This document shows positions 23,941 to 32,127 of a stretch of 45,182 nucleotides of DNA, piece by piece. Numbering within the stretch: position 1 is the stretch's first letter; each line of letters starts with the position of its first letter. Made by a program: the position numbers and the translations under genes. The DNA is from JAVBTR01 sp031556065 (GTDB lineage: Bacteria > Bacillota > Clostridia > Christensenellales > Aristaeellaceae): positions 1 through 45,182 of the forward strand of contig JAVBTR010000072.1 in NCBI GenBank assembly GCA_031556065.1, given 5' to 3'. The notes under the pieces were generated by a model that worked only from the letters and a program-made list of their open reading frames with translations, was not told where the DNA came from and did no database searches.

Positions 23941-23969
23941 ATTATAGGGCTTTCTTTGTTAAAACGCAA
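23941..23969 (-). promoter_or_regulatory. Strong promoter of the structured RNA
   Basis: TTGCGT (23969-23964), 17 bp, TATAAT (23946-23941). The distance to the first paired base of the RNA is as expected for a start near 23934. Confidence 0.7.
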
Positions 23970-24080
23970 GCAATAAATTTATGGAAACCGTTTTAATTTT
24001 GTTTTTTAACATTTATTTCATTTGAAATGTGTATATTTTACGTACGCTTTAAGGAAATGTGTGCATTTTCCCGCGTTGTA

Positions 24081-24089
24081 TGCTATACT
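24081..24089 (+). promoter_or_regulatory. Extended -10 promoter of corC-like operon
   Basis: TGC-TATACT at 24081-24089 with a weak GTGCAT 17 bp upstream. It rules out the GTG at 24095 as the start and supports TTG 24134. Confidence 0.45.
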
Positions 24090-24133
24090 AGAGCGTGGCA
24101 GCTTATGCCTTAAAACAAGAAGGGGGTTTTACC

Positions 24134-25483
24134 TTGCCATCCGACCCGATATGGGGCCCATTGCTACTTCAGTTCGTACTCATTTTCTTCAACGCGTTTT
24201 TTGCCTGTGGTGAAATCGCGATCCTCCAGCTTAACGAAAACAAGCTTCGCAAACAAGCCGAGGAGGGAGATAAAAAGGCTGGAAAGCTTTTGGCCCTGGC
24301 GTCCTCGCCCAATAAGTTCCTGTCCACCATCCAAATCGGCATTACCTTGGCCGGTTTTCTGGGCGCTGCTTTTGCGGCGGACAACTTCGCGTCACTGTTA
24401 ACCGATTGGCTTTTATCTGTCGGCCTTAATATGAGCCGAAATGCGCTGAATACACTTTGTGTTGTTATAATCACCATCGTGCTTTCCTACTTCACGCTTA
24501 TTTTAGGTGAATTGGTGCCCAAGCGTGTGGCCATGCAAAAACCGGAAGCGGTGGCCAATATTGTAGGCCCGGTGATTTTGAAACTGGCCGCGATCTTTCG
24601 CCCCATCGTCTTCTTTTTGTCCAAGAGCACCAATGGGGTGCTGCGCCTGATACGGATTAATCCCAATGCCCAGGGCGACGAGGTAACGGAAGAGGAAATC
24701 CGCATGATGGTGGATATCGGTGAAGAAACCGGCGCCATTGATACCTCCGAGCGGGAAATGATCGAGAATATTTTCGAGTTCAACAACATTTCCGCGGAAG
24801 ACGTTATGACCCACCGCACCGATGTGACCAGCATCTGGGTGGATGAAGAAAACCGCGAAATCCTTAGTATTATTTTGGAAACCGGCCTGAGCCGCTTCCC
24901 TGTTTACGACGAGGATAATGACGATATTATCGGGGTGTTAAACACCCGGGATTATCTTTTAAATTCCGCTAAGGAAGACAAAAAAACGGTTCGGGAATTG
25001 ATGCGGCCTGCCTATTTCGTGCCCGAATCCGTTCAGGCCGATGTGCTTTTTCGCGATATGCAAAAGAGCAAGGTGCATATGGCCGTTGTGGTGGATGAAT
25101 ACGGCGGTATGGCCGGCATTGTTACCATGGAAGATTTGCTGGAAGAAATCGTAGGCAATATTTACGATGAGTTCGATCCGCCCAAGGAAACCGAAATCGA
25201 ACAGATTGGTGAAAACCTTTGGCGGGTATCCGGCACTGCGGAGCTGGAAGCCTTGGAAGAAGCCACGGATACGGAAATTCCCCAAAAAGAGGAATACGAC
25301 ACCCTGGGTGGCTTGATTTTTAGCCAGTTTTCTTCCATTCCCCAGGACGGCAGCCAGCCGGAGGTAACCATCGGTCAATTGAAAATTGCCGTGGAAACCA
25401 TTTTGGATCACCGGGTGGAAAGCGCCCTGGTAGAAAAGCTGGATGCCAAAGAAGCGGAAGTACAAGAAGCCAAAGAGGAATAA
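24134..25483 (+). CDS. CNNM/CorC (HlyC) family transport protein
   Basis: A 449-aa protein: a DUF21/CNNM membrane domain (about residues 5-190; three or four hydrophobic segments, with NKFLSTIQIGITLAGFLGAA), a CBS pair (about 205-325, VMTHRTDVTSIWVD and VVVDEYGGMAGIVTMEDLLE) and a C-terminal CorC/HlyC domain (about 345-430). Family members are implicated in magnesium or cobalt efflux; the older name hemolysin is misleading. TTG 24134 lies 7 nt after AAGGGGG; an upstream GTG (24095) falls within 6 nt of the -10. It leads into the Nudix-HAD gene 1 nt downstream. Confidence 0.9.
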   Translation: MPSDPIWGPLLLQFVLIFFNAFFACGEIAILQLNENKLRKQAEEGDKKAGKLLALASSPNKFLSTIQIGITLAGFLGAAFAADNFASLLTDWLLSVGLNMSRNALNTLCVVIITIVLSYFTLILGELVPKRVAMQKPEAVANIVGPVILKLAAIFRPIVFFLSKSTNGVLRLIRINPNAQGDEVTEEEIRMMVDIGEETGAIDTSEREMIENIFEFNNISAEDVMTHRTDVTSIWVDEENREILSIILETGLSRFPVYDEDNDDIIGVLNTRDYLLNSAKEDKKTVRELMRPAYFVPESVQADVLFRDMQKSKVHMAVVVDEYGGMAGIVTMEDLLEEIVGNIYDEFDPPKETEIEQIGENLWRVSGTAELEALEEATDTEIPQKEEYDTLGGLIFSQFSSIPQDGSQPEVTIGQLKIAVETILDHRVESALVEKLDAKEAEVQEAKEE

Positions 25484-25484
25484 C

Positions 25485-26432
25485 ATGAAAAAGATTCATG
25501 TGGCGGCGGCCATTCTTAGAAAGGATGGCCGCATCCTTATTTGTAGGAGGCCCAAAGGCAAGCAGATGGCAGGCCTGTGGGAATTTCCAGGGGGGAAATT
25601 AGAACCAGGGGAAACGGCGGGCCAGGCTCTCGTTCGCGAAATGCGGGAAGAGCTGGGGGTGGAGATACGGGTGGAGGGCCATTTTGGCACCATCCACACT
25701 CAGGATGCCACCCTGGATTTTTTGGATTGCGTTTTAACCGGCGGGGAGCTTCGGTCTATGGAGGGCCAGACGTTCCGATTGGTTTATCCCAACCAGCTTT
25801 CAGAATACGAGTTCTGTCCGGCGGATGGCCCTGTGGTGGCCGCGCTAATGAAAAAACCCCGCTTTGGCCACATTGTTTGGGATTTGGACGGAACGCTGCT
25901 CAATACCTATCCAGGCATGAATAAAGCCATGGGCCTGGCCCTTAAAGATTTCGGTATTATGGCCGACGAGGAGGAGCTTAAAGGGCTGATGAAGCAATCC
26001 GTTCGGGCGGCTATTGCCCATTATGGCGTGAATGAAGCCCAGGTGAGGCAGGTTTATTCCGCGTATGAAAAGCCTTTGGCCCTTGAAGCTAAGCCCATGG
26101 CAGGCGTGTGTAAAATGCTCAAAACCATACAGAATTTAGGCGGCAAAAACCATGTGTACACCCATCGGGATCAGTTGGCAAAAACTCTTTTGGAAAGGGC
26201 TTTCCCGGGTATTGTCTTTGGGCAGGTGATCACCGTGGAGGATGGTTTCCCATTGAAGCCTGCGCCCGATGCGCTCAGCGCTATTTTAAAAAGGGAAGGC
26301 ATTTCAAAGGATGATGCCATCATGATCGGTGATCGGGAGATTGATGTGGCCTGTGCCCAAAACGCGGGCATAGCAGGCTATTTGTTTGAGCAAGATAAAT
26401 TTTTGGAAGATTTTCAAAAGTGGTTTATATAA
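25485..26432 (+). CDS. Nudix hydrolase - HAD phosphatase fusion
   Basis: A 315-aa two-domain protein. Residues 1-125 form a MutT-like Nudix hydrolase with complete Nudix box at 37-59 (GKLEPGE...REMREELGV) and FRLVYPNQLSEYEF near its end. Residues 128-315 form a HAD phosphatase of the phosphoglycolate/beta-phosphoglucomutase type, with motif I DLDGT (133-137) and motif IV GDREIDV. The first half resembles 8-oxo-dGTP hydrolases; the second would dephosphorylate a small molecule, possibly the nucleoside monophosphate that the first makes. That coupling is inference. ATG 25485 overlaps nothing. Confidence 0.88.
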   Translation: MKKIHVAAAILRKDGRILICRRPKGKQMAGLWEFPGGKLEPGETAGQALVREMREELGVEIRVEGHFGTIHTQDATLDFLDCVLTGGELRSMEGQTFRLVYPNQLSEYEFCPADGPVVAALMKKPRFGHIVWDLDGTLLNTYPGMNKAMGLALKDFGIMADEEELKGLMKQSVRAAIAHYGVNEAQVRQVYSAYEKPLALEAKPMAGVCKMLKTIQNLGGKNHVYTHRDQLAKTLLERAFPGIVFGQVITVEDGFPLKPAPDALSAILKREGISKDDAIMIGDREIDVACAQNAGIAGYLFEQDKFLEDFQKWFI

Positions 26433-26443
26433 GGGGTAAGAGA

Positions 26444-26683
26444 ATGCTGGAGAAATTGTCTTTAAAGGCCATGCTGCCGTTAAACCAAAGGGAAACTCGG
26501 CTGCTTTCCGATTGGCTGGATACCCTGTGTGATTTTTGCGGCTTTTTGGAAGATGCAGCCTGTGAAGAAAAACTGGAGGTTATTACTCTTAATGCCTTAA
26601 GAGAAGATGTGCCTCAGAATTTTCATATGGAAGTCGGAGGGCTTTTAAAGGCAAAGGTCGGTGTTTTAGATGGGGATCGTTGA
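26444..26683 (+). CDS. gatC: Asp/Glu-tRNA amidotransferase subunit C
   Basis: A 79-aa protein, short and diverged from the usual ~95 aa, but in gatC position and with the LNALREDVPQN segment that matches the conserved LREDxV of GatC. It wraps around GatA and joins it to GatB. ATG 26444 follows AAGGGG; an upstream in-frame start at 26420 lies within the Nudix-HAD gene. Its end overlaps gatA by 14 nt. Confidence 0.75.
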   Translation: MLEKLSLKAMLPLNQRETRLLSDWLDTLCDFCGFLEDAACEEKLEVITLNALREDVPQNFHMEVGGLLKAKVGVLDGDR

Positions 26684-27995
26684 TTTAAGCGCCCTGCAAT
26701 TGTTGGCCGGGTTCAAAACCGGAGAGATCACGAAAACCCAGGCCATGGAAGCTTATTTAGATAACCAGAAGGATAGTCTTGGGGCGTTTATTACAAAGCT
26801 GGACAGGGGTACGCTTTTGGAGCAGGCTCAACGGCCTTTTGATCCTCAGCTGAAGCTGGATGGGCTCCCCATGGGCATTAAAGACAATATTATGGTAAAA
26901 GGCCTTTTAACCACTTGCGGGGCCAACATGCTGGGGGATTTTGTGCCGCCCTACGATGCCACGGCTTACCTATGGCTAAAGGAACAGGGCGCTCTTATAC
27001 TGGGGAAAACCAATATGGATGGCTTTGCCATGGGCTCTTCTTCGGAAACCTCGGCCTTTGGCGCTGTGCATAATCCCTGGGACGAAACACTGGTGGCAGG
27101 CGGGTCTTCCGGCGGTTCTGCGGCAGCGGTGGCGGCCAAAATGGTGGCCTTTGCTCTTGGCACGGATACGGGCGGCTCCGCCAGGCAGCCGGCGGCCTAC
27201 TGCGGCGTGGTGGCCATGAAGCCTACCTATGGGCTGGTTTCCCGGTTTGGGCTGAACGCGTTCGCCTCTTCTATGGATACTATTGCCCCCATTACCCGCA
27301 CGGTTTCCGATAATGAATGGGTGCTGAAGGTGATGGCCGGACGGGACGAAAGGGATATGACTACCATCCAGGCCCCGGATAGGCCGCGAAAGGGCTTGCG
27401 GGTGGGGTTTTGCCAAGAGGATTTGCAGGATGTGCACCGGGAAATCAGAGAAGCGGTTTTGGAAGCGGTTTTGGTACTGGGCGGTATGGGCGCGGAAATG
27501 GTGCCCATTCAAAACGCTTTTTCCATGGACGCCATGCGGATATACGCCATTTTAACGGCGGTGGAGGCAGCCAGTAACCTGGCCCGGTTCGACGGCAGCC
27601 GTTATGGAACAGACAGGGGCAGCGGCTTTTCTCCCGATGTAAAGCGCCGTATTCTTTTGGGTACCCACTGGGCCCAGATGGATTTGTATGAAACGGCTTG
27701 CCATAAGCGGGCGGAAATGATCGAAAAATACCACCGCCTGTTTCAAAAGGTGGATGTGATTCTGTCGCCTGTTACGGCTAAAATGCCCTTTAAGCTAGGC
27801 GAAAAAAGCGGTGATCCTATTGCCATGCTTTCCTGCGACAGGTTTACCGCCCCTGCCAATTTAACAGGCGGCCCAGCCTTGGCCCTGCCATTTAAACAGG
27901 CAGCGGTGCAGCTTTGCGGCCCTCATTTTTCGGAAAAGCAATTGTATTTATGGGGCGAAGCCCTCGAAAAGGCAGGTGGCGGCATTGGCGCTTGA
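26670..27995 (+). CDS. gatA: Asp/Glu-tRNA amidotransferase subunit A
   Basis: Amidase-signature subunit releasing ammonia from glutamine for the transamidation of Glu-tRNAGln or Asp-tRNAAsn. The triad Lys71, cis-Ser146 and nucleophile Ser170 is spaced exactly as in characterised GatA (75 and 24 residues apart), within GIKDN, GGSSGGSAAA and DTGGSARQP. At 441 aa it is about 40 shorter than most, mainly towards the C-terminus. It overlaps gatC and gatB, giving translational coupling. Confidence 0.96.
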   Translation: MGIVDLSALQLLAGFKTGEITKTQAMEAYLDNQKDSLGAFITKLDRGTLLEQAQRPFDPQLKLDGLPMGIKDNIMVKGLLTTCGANMLGDFVPPYDATAYLWLKEQGALILGKTNMDGFAMGSSSETSAFGAVHNPWDETLVAGGSSGGSAAAVAAKMVAFALGTDTGGSARQPAAYCGVVAMKPTYGLVSRFGLNAFASSMDTIAPITRTVSDNEWVLKVMAGRDERDMTTIQAPDRPRKGLRVGFCQEDLQDVHREIREAVLEAVLVLGGMGAEMVPIQNAFSMDAMRIYAILTAVEAASNLARFDGSRYGTDRGSGFSPDVKRRILLGTHWAQMDLYETACHKRAEMIEKYHRLFQKVDVILSPVTAKMPFKLGEKSGDPIAMLSCDRFTAPANLTGGPALALPFKQAAVQLCGPHFSEKQLYLWGEALEKAGGGIGA

Positions 27996-29361
27996 AGCTG
28001 TGATCGGCCTTGAAATCCATGTGGTTCTAAACACGAAAAGCAAGGTGTTCTGTTCATGCCCTGTCCTAAATGGGGCATTGCCCAATACCCAGGTTTGCCC
28101 TGTTTGCATGGGGTATCCTGGGGCATTGCCCTTCCTTAACCGGGAAGCGGTGAGAAAGGCCGTTGCAGGGGCGTTGGTTCTTGGCTGCGAAATTCAAAGC
28201 CCTTTTCATTTCGATCGAAAGCATTATTTCTACCCGGATTTGCCAAAGGGTTACCAGATCACACAAAACCACCGGCCCATCGGCGTTGGTGGCCGGCTGG
28301 GCCGGGTGGGCATTGAGCGGGTGCATCTGGAAGAGGATGCTGGAAAGCTGTTCCACGAAAACGGTGAAACCTTTATGGATTTTAACCGTGCGGGCCTGCC
28401 TTTGATCGAGATTGTTACCAGGCCGGATTTGTGCTCCGGGGAGGAAGCGGCGGCTTTTTTAAAGGAAATGCGCAACGCCCTGGTGACGGCGGGGATTACC
28501 CAGGGCCGGATGAATGAAGGCTCGTTAAGGTGCGACGTGAATGTATCTCTTCATGAAGAGGGGACACCTTATGGAACCCGGGTAGAAATAAAGAATTTGA
28601 ATTCCTTTAAATTTGTTAAAAAGGCCATTAACGCAGAAATAGCAAGGCAGAAAATGGTATTGGAAGCAGGCGGCGGCATATGCCTTGAAACCCGCCGTTA
28701 CGATGAAAGGCAAGACGCTACCCTTTTGATGCGTCAAAAGGAAACGGCCTGGGATTACCGCTTTATCAGAGAGTTCGACATACCAAGCATTGCCCTGGCA
28801 CTGGAAGAAATAGAGGCGATTCGGGCGTCCCTGCCCTTGCCGGCCAAAGAACGGCTAAGCCAGTATGGTCTTACGGATTATCAAGCCGATCTGATTGCCG
28901 GGGAATTATGGGCAGCCAAGGCTTTTTTTGAAGGCGCGGCGGAAACGGTCTTTTATGCCATTTTAGCAGGCCTGATTTTGGGCCAGTGCTTCCGTCTCAT
29001 GCCTGGGGATGGGGAAAGGCTGCCTTTCCATGGGCAATATTTGGCCCAGGTGGCGGATTTGGTAGGGACGGAGAAAATTAGCGACGGAGCTGGGAAAAAG
29101 ATCGTTCAAGCCTTGTTTGAAACCCCACGGAAGGCGGACCTGATTGCGCAGGAGCTAAATCTTTGGCAGATCAACGATGAAGGGGTTCTCAGTGAGGCAG
29201 TACAAGCAGCCATGATGGAAAACCCCAATATGGTCTATGAGTTTAGAGCCGGAAGGACGAAGGTGCTCATGGCCCTGGTAGGCACGGCCATGAAAAAAAC
29301 GGGCGGCAATGCCAACCCGCAAAAATTAAGAGTGTTAATGGAACAGGCTCTGAAGAGTTGA
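27976..29361 (+). CDS. gatB: Asp/Glu-tRNA amidotransferase subunit B
   Basis: Kinase/transamidase subunit that activates the misacylated tRNA and contacts its end. 461 aa: the cradle domain starts with VIGLEIHVVLNTKSKVFCSC; zinc cysteines 26, 28, 41 and 44 are intact, followed by HFDRKHYFYPDLPKGYQIT and MNEGSLRCDVNVS. The helical and YqeY tail domains occupy about 290-461. GTG 27976 is used, overlapping gatA by 20 nt; TTG 27985 is a possible alternative. The stop is 1 nt from the stop of the convergent FMN gene. Confidence 0.96.
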   Translation: MAALALEAVIGLEIHVVLNTKSKVFCSCPVLNGALPNTQVCPVCMGYPGALPFLNREAVRKAVAGALVLGCEIQSPFHFDRKHYFYPDLPKGYQITQNHRPIGVGGRLGRVGIERVHLEEDAGKLFHENGETFMDFNRAGLPLIEIVTRPDLCSGEEAAAFLKEMRNALVTAGITQGRMNEGSLRCDVNVSLHEEGTPYGTRVEIKNLNSFKFVKKAINAEIARQKMVLEAGGGICLETRRYDERQDATLLMRQKETAWDYRFIREFDIPSIALALEEIEAIRASLPLPAKERLSQYGLTDYQADLIAGELWAAKAFFEGAAETVFYAILAGLILGQCFRLMPGDGERLPFHGQYLAQVADLVGTEKISDGAGKKIVQALFETPRKADLIAQELNLWQINDEGVLSEAVQAAMMENPNMVYEFRAGRTKVLMALVGTAMKKTGGNANPQKLRVLMEQALKS

Positions 29362-29362
29362 A

Positions 29363-29740
29363 CTATTTCAGCGCATCCTCAATGGCCTTGAGGTAAGCTT
29401 TGGAGGTAACCGTGGCGCCGGAAACGGCATCCACCCGGGTATCCTGTGCTTTGATCACCCGCTGGAAGGTTTCATCTGCGCAGTGGGTGAGTTCCGCCCC
29501 GCCTATGTCTTCAAGTATATCAATGCGGGTAATTTGGTGCTCCTGAACGTGAACCACAAGGGTATTAGCCCAACGTTTGAAGGAATAGGTGCCGGTATAA
29601 TCCCCGTCCGCTTTGGTGGCCAGATCAATGCCCTCCAAGGGGACGTTCCGCCCCTGCTGAAGGCCGTTGGTTGCCACAAGCCCCATGGCAATAAGCAATA
29701 CGCCTAGGGCGATCAGAATAATTTGGATTTTTCGCTTCAT
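29363..29740 (-). CDS. Small exported FMN-binding protein
   Basis: A 125-aa protein with an N-terminal membrane anchor (residues 5-23) and one FMN-binding domain (about 45-125) ending in VDAVSGATVTSKAYLKAIED. The Dxx[S]GAT motif makes Thr110 a candidate for covalent FMN attachment by ApbE. It is the third gene of a TetR-flavodoxin-FMN operon and overlaps the flavodoxin gene by ATGA. It is a simpler version of the four-domain protein at 16-18 kb. Confidence 0.85.
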   Translation of the reverse strand: MKRKIQIILIALGVLLIAMGLVATNGLQQGRNVPLEGIDLATKADGDYTGTYSFKRWANTLVVHVQEHQITRIDILEDIGGAELTHCADETFQRVIKAQDTRVDAVSGATVTSKAYLKAIEDALK

Positions 29741-30207
29741 TGCTTCACGGCCTCTGCGAACCGGGCGATTTTTTCTTCTGAAATGGTGTTGACGTAGTCA
29801 GCTTTTTTGGTGATCAAGCTCATGACAAGCCGTTCAAAAAAGCCTTGTTTTTTAGGGTCGGACACGCCGCCTAGCAAAGCCGTGGCTTTGGCGTGGGCCA
29901 CCACATCCTTGGGGTAATTGGCATCTAAATAGCCTTGCACCCCCTCCGGCGCCATGCCGGATACAAACAGGCCCAGGGGCTTTTGCTTAAGCTGGCTGGC
30001 GTACTGGGTTATATAGGCTTTTGCTTCCTTGCGTAGCATGCCTGCGTATACGGAGCTGCCGATCATCACACAGTCGTACTCATTCGGTTCTGGCAGGTTG
30101 GCGCTGGCTAAATCAACCAGGGTAGCGGCCTCAATCTGTTTTGCCAAAAGGGCCGCAATTTCCCTGGTAGCACCATGTTTCGTAGCGTATAAGATCAATG
30201 TTTTCAT
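29737..30207 (-). CDS. Flavodoxin domain protein (HemG/protoporphyrinogen oxidase-like)
   Basis: A 156-aa flavodoxin fold. The FMN phosphate loop is YATKHGATREIA (residues 7-18), followed by GSSVYAGMLRKEAKAYI and LFVSGMAPEGVQGYL. The pattern matches the flavodoxin-domain group that contains HemG, but heme genes are not nearby. ATG 30207 overlaps the TetR stop by ATGA and has GAAGGG upstream; the frame extends far upstream inside tetR, without a usable start. It is probably a cytosolic electron carrier for the anchored FMN protein. Confidence 0.85.
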   Translation of the reverse strand: MKTLILYATKHGATREIAALLAKQIEAATLVDLASANLPEPNEYDCVMIGSSVYAGMLRKEAKAYITQYASQLKQKPLGLFVSGMAPEGVQGYLDANYPKDVVAHAKATALLGGVSDPKKQGFFERLVMSLITKKADYVNTISEEKIARFAEAVKQ

Positions 30208-30812
30208 GGTCTCAATCCCTTCAAAATAAGTTCGATTTGCCGGTTTATAAGCTTTGCCCGTTGGGCCGGAGATACGTCCTTTTCTATAAGCAGCCGCGCT
30301 AAAAGCCCGAACATGGCAGCCCAAATGGCTTGGGCGGTTAAGGCTGGATCGCATGGGCCAAATAAGCCCTGCTGTATGCCTGCGTTAAGGGTACCCATCA
30401 GCAGCTGAAGGGCCGGGCGTGCTTCACATTTGCCGTCCCCCAGCACAGAGGTGAAGCCCAGTACCTGGGGGGATGTGCTGAACATGAGCGCCCGGTATTC
30501 TGCTGAATTTTTATGGCCGTTTTCTACGTAACCGGTAAACGCGGCGCGGATAGCTTCATCTGGGGGCAGGGTTTCGTCCAATGGCCTGGCGCAGGCCATA
30601 ATACGGGCATAGCCCTGTTCTAGCACGCAGGCTAGAAGTTGCTCCTTGTTTTGAAAGTAATGGTATACAATCCCAGCGGAATAACCCATTTCTGTGGTGA
30701 TCCGCCGGATGGACAGGGCGTTCACCCCTTCTTTTGTGATGATACGCTGGGCAATGGCGATGATCTGCTTCCGTACCGCTTCAGTGTGCTGCTGTTGTGG
30801 TTTTCTGGCCAT
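30204..30812 (-). CDS. TetR family transcriptional regulator
   Basis: A 202-aa regulator with an N-terminal TetR helix-turn-helix at about residues 10-58 (IITKEGVNALSIRRITTEMG, then YSAGIVYHYFQNKEQLL) and an alpha-helical ligand-binding C-terminal domain. It is the first gene of a three-gene operon and probably represses it: a 15-bp dyad overlaps the -10 and start site. The ligand is unknown; a redox-active compound or quinone would fit the operon. Confidence 0.9.
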   Translation of the reverse strand: MARKPQQQHTEAVRKQIIAIAQRIITKEGVNALSIRRITTEMGYSAGIVYHYFQNKEQLLACVLEQGYARIMACARPLDETLPPDEAIRAAFTGYVENGHKNSAEYRALMFSTSPQVLGFTSVLGDGKCEARPALQLLMGTLNAGIQQGLFGPCDPALTAQAIWAAMFGLLARLLIEKDVSPAQRAKLINRQIELILKGLRP

Positions 30813-30833
30813 GTGAGCCCCCTTTGTTTTTTG

Positions 30834-30848
30834 TTGAACACTGTTTAA
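30834..30848. promoter_or_regulatory. Candidate TetR operator
   Basis: The 15-bp pseudo-palindrome TTGAACA-C-TGTTTAA (6 of 7 positions symmetrical) sits between the -10 box and the SD of tetR, the usual place for autorepression. Confidence 0.55.
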
Positions 30849-30876
30849 TAATACGGGATAATATAGTCGCTGTCAA
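30848..30876 (-). promoter_or_regulatory. Promoter of tetR-flavodoxin-FMN operon
   Basis: TTGACA (30876-30871), 17 bp, TATTAT (30853-30848). Near consensus, so expression is probably high once the repressor leaves. Confidence 0.7.
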
Positions 30877-30905
30877 GAATTTTCCGTTTGTTAGAAGTTC
30901 AGCTT

Positions 30906-31841
30906 CTATTTATCCGGCTCTACCCAGCCGGAATACTTCAAAATATATTTATGATGGGGCTTCAATGTATCCATGGAATCGGCGTTGCGGTAATTCCTGG
31001 GCGAGGTCTTCATAATGGCGGTAAAGGCCCGGTTGAAGGAGGAAAGGGAGGTAAAGCCCACCTCTTCCGCTATTTCCAATATGGGTTCTTCTGTGGTTTT
31101 TAACAGAATGCATGCTCTGTCGATCCGGGTGGCATTGATAAACGCCAGAGGCGAGGTACCCATAATGCTTAAAAACAAGCGCCGGAAATGGGTGGCGCTT
31201 AGGTGGCACATATCAGACAGTTCATCGATGGTGATCTTGTTCATATAATTTTCATCGATAAACGCCAAGGCCGGGGTAATGGCCAAGGTATCCTTTTTCG
31301 CTTGAGTGGGCTTAGGGTCGCTTTTTTCATCCTTGATGCGTAAAAATTCATAGTACAGAGCGATGAACAAGCCCTTTACCACGTTTTGATAGCCGGGCTT
31401 TTCCCCTCTTAGCTCATCTAAAATGCAGTTGATTAAAAAATGAATTTTAGGATGGGTGGTACGGTTCAGCAGGCATTGAAAGGTTTGGCCGGGCTTGTTT
31501 AAATCGTCTGGCAATGTGATCATATCCGATAGCAGCTCGCTGATATCCACAAAAATATAAGACCACAAGCTTTGCGTACCCTTGGTGGAATAGGTGGTAT
31601 GAGGCACGTGACGGGGGATCAAGGTTACATCCCCCCCTCTGAAAGCCAAGGGCTCTTCCCTTAGCATGAGGATGCCGCTGTCGCTATGGCAGATACCGAT
31701 TTCCAGGCAATTGTGGAAATGCAGACGGTCGCTTTTTAAATCGGATATGCGCCAGATATCCCCATCCAATAGTACTACGGGGAAATGAAGCGGCAATTCA
31801 TACAGCCGGTATTCGATGATTTGCCGGGGGCGGCGTGCCAT
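30906..31841 (-). CDS. AraC family regulator of the divergent sugar operon
   Basis: A 311-aa regulator: N-terminal cupin-type sensor (about 20-150; HFHNCLEIGICHSDSGILML and GGDVTLIPRHVPHTTYS) and a C-terminal double helix-turn-helix (about 205-300; LSATHFRRLFLSIMGTSPLA and ILEIAEEVGFTSLSSFNRAF). ATG 31841 follows AAGGAGGG; an upstream in-frame start at 31901 lies in the promoter. Its gene is divergent from the uptake operon, so it very likely activates it in response to an oligosaccharide. Confidence 0.9.
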   Translation of the reverse strand: MARRPRQIIEYRLYELPLHFPVVLLDGDIWRISDLKSDRLHFHNCLEIGICHSDSGILMLREEPLAFRGGDVTLIPRHVPHTTYSTKGTQSLWSYIFVDISELLSDMITLPDDLNKPGQTFQCLLNRTTHPKIHFLINCILDELRGEKPGYQNVVKGLFIALYYEFLRIKDEKSDPKPTQAKKDTLAITPALAFIDENYMNKITIDELSDMCHLSATHFRRLFLSIMGTSPLAFINATRIDRACILLKTTEEPILEIAEEVGFTSLSSFNRAFTAIMKTSPRNYRNADSMDTLKPHHKYILKYSGWVEPDK

Positions 31842-31872
31842 GGGCAGCCCTCCTTTCACGTTTCTGGTTTTC

Positions 31873-31901
31873 AATATACACAAAATAACAAAACATTTCA
31901 A
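31873..31901 (-). promoter_or_regulatory. Promoter of araC-type regulator gene
   Basis: TTGAAA (31901-31896), 17 bp, TATATT (31878-31873), giving a leader of about 25 nt. Confidence 0.6.
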
Positions 31902-31923
31902 CCATCAATTTTTCATGATGTTG
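31899..31923. promoter_or_regulatory. Dyad in the araC/uptake intergenic region
   Basis: CAACCATCA and TGATGTTG form an inverted repeat with one extra C, 8 bp apart, overlapping the -35 of the regulator. It is a candidate operator for autorepression; it is too far (over 100 bp) from the uptake promoter to act on it by overlap. Confidence 0.3.
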
Positions 31924-32027
31924 GAAAAAATGGGTATTATCGTGCCGAATCTATCGAAAAACGGTCATTCATAAGGCAAAAGAAAGAATAGATGGTCGGA
32001 ATTAATAAGTTTATAGTTGTTCTTCGT

Positions 32028-32057
32028 TTGAAATGGGTCGCAGATATGTTGTATACT
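32028..32057 (+). promoter_or_regulatory. Promoter of sugar uptake operon
   Basis: TTGAAA (32028-32033), 18 bp, TATACT (32052-32057). The 286-bp gap is otherwise AT-rich without an ORF; the leader is about 64 nt. Confidence 0.55.
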
Positions 32058-32127
32058 GTGACCATGGATGAAAAGAAAATGTGTGCATTGTGCCCAGTGT
32101 ATTTGTTGTCTAATTGAAAGGGGTCGG

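Noticed and set aside
31942..31965. Possible CcpA cre site in the araC/uptake gap
   Set aside because: The best segment (around GAAAAACGGTCATT) fails the TG and CA ends of the consensus.
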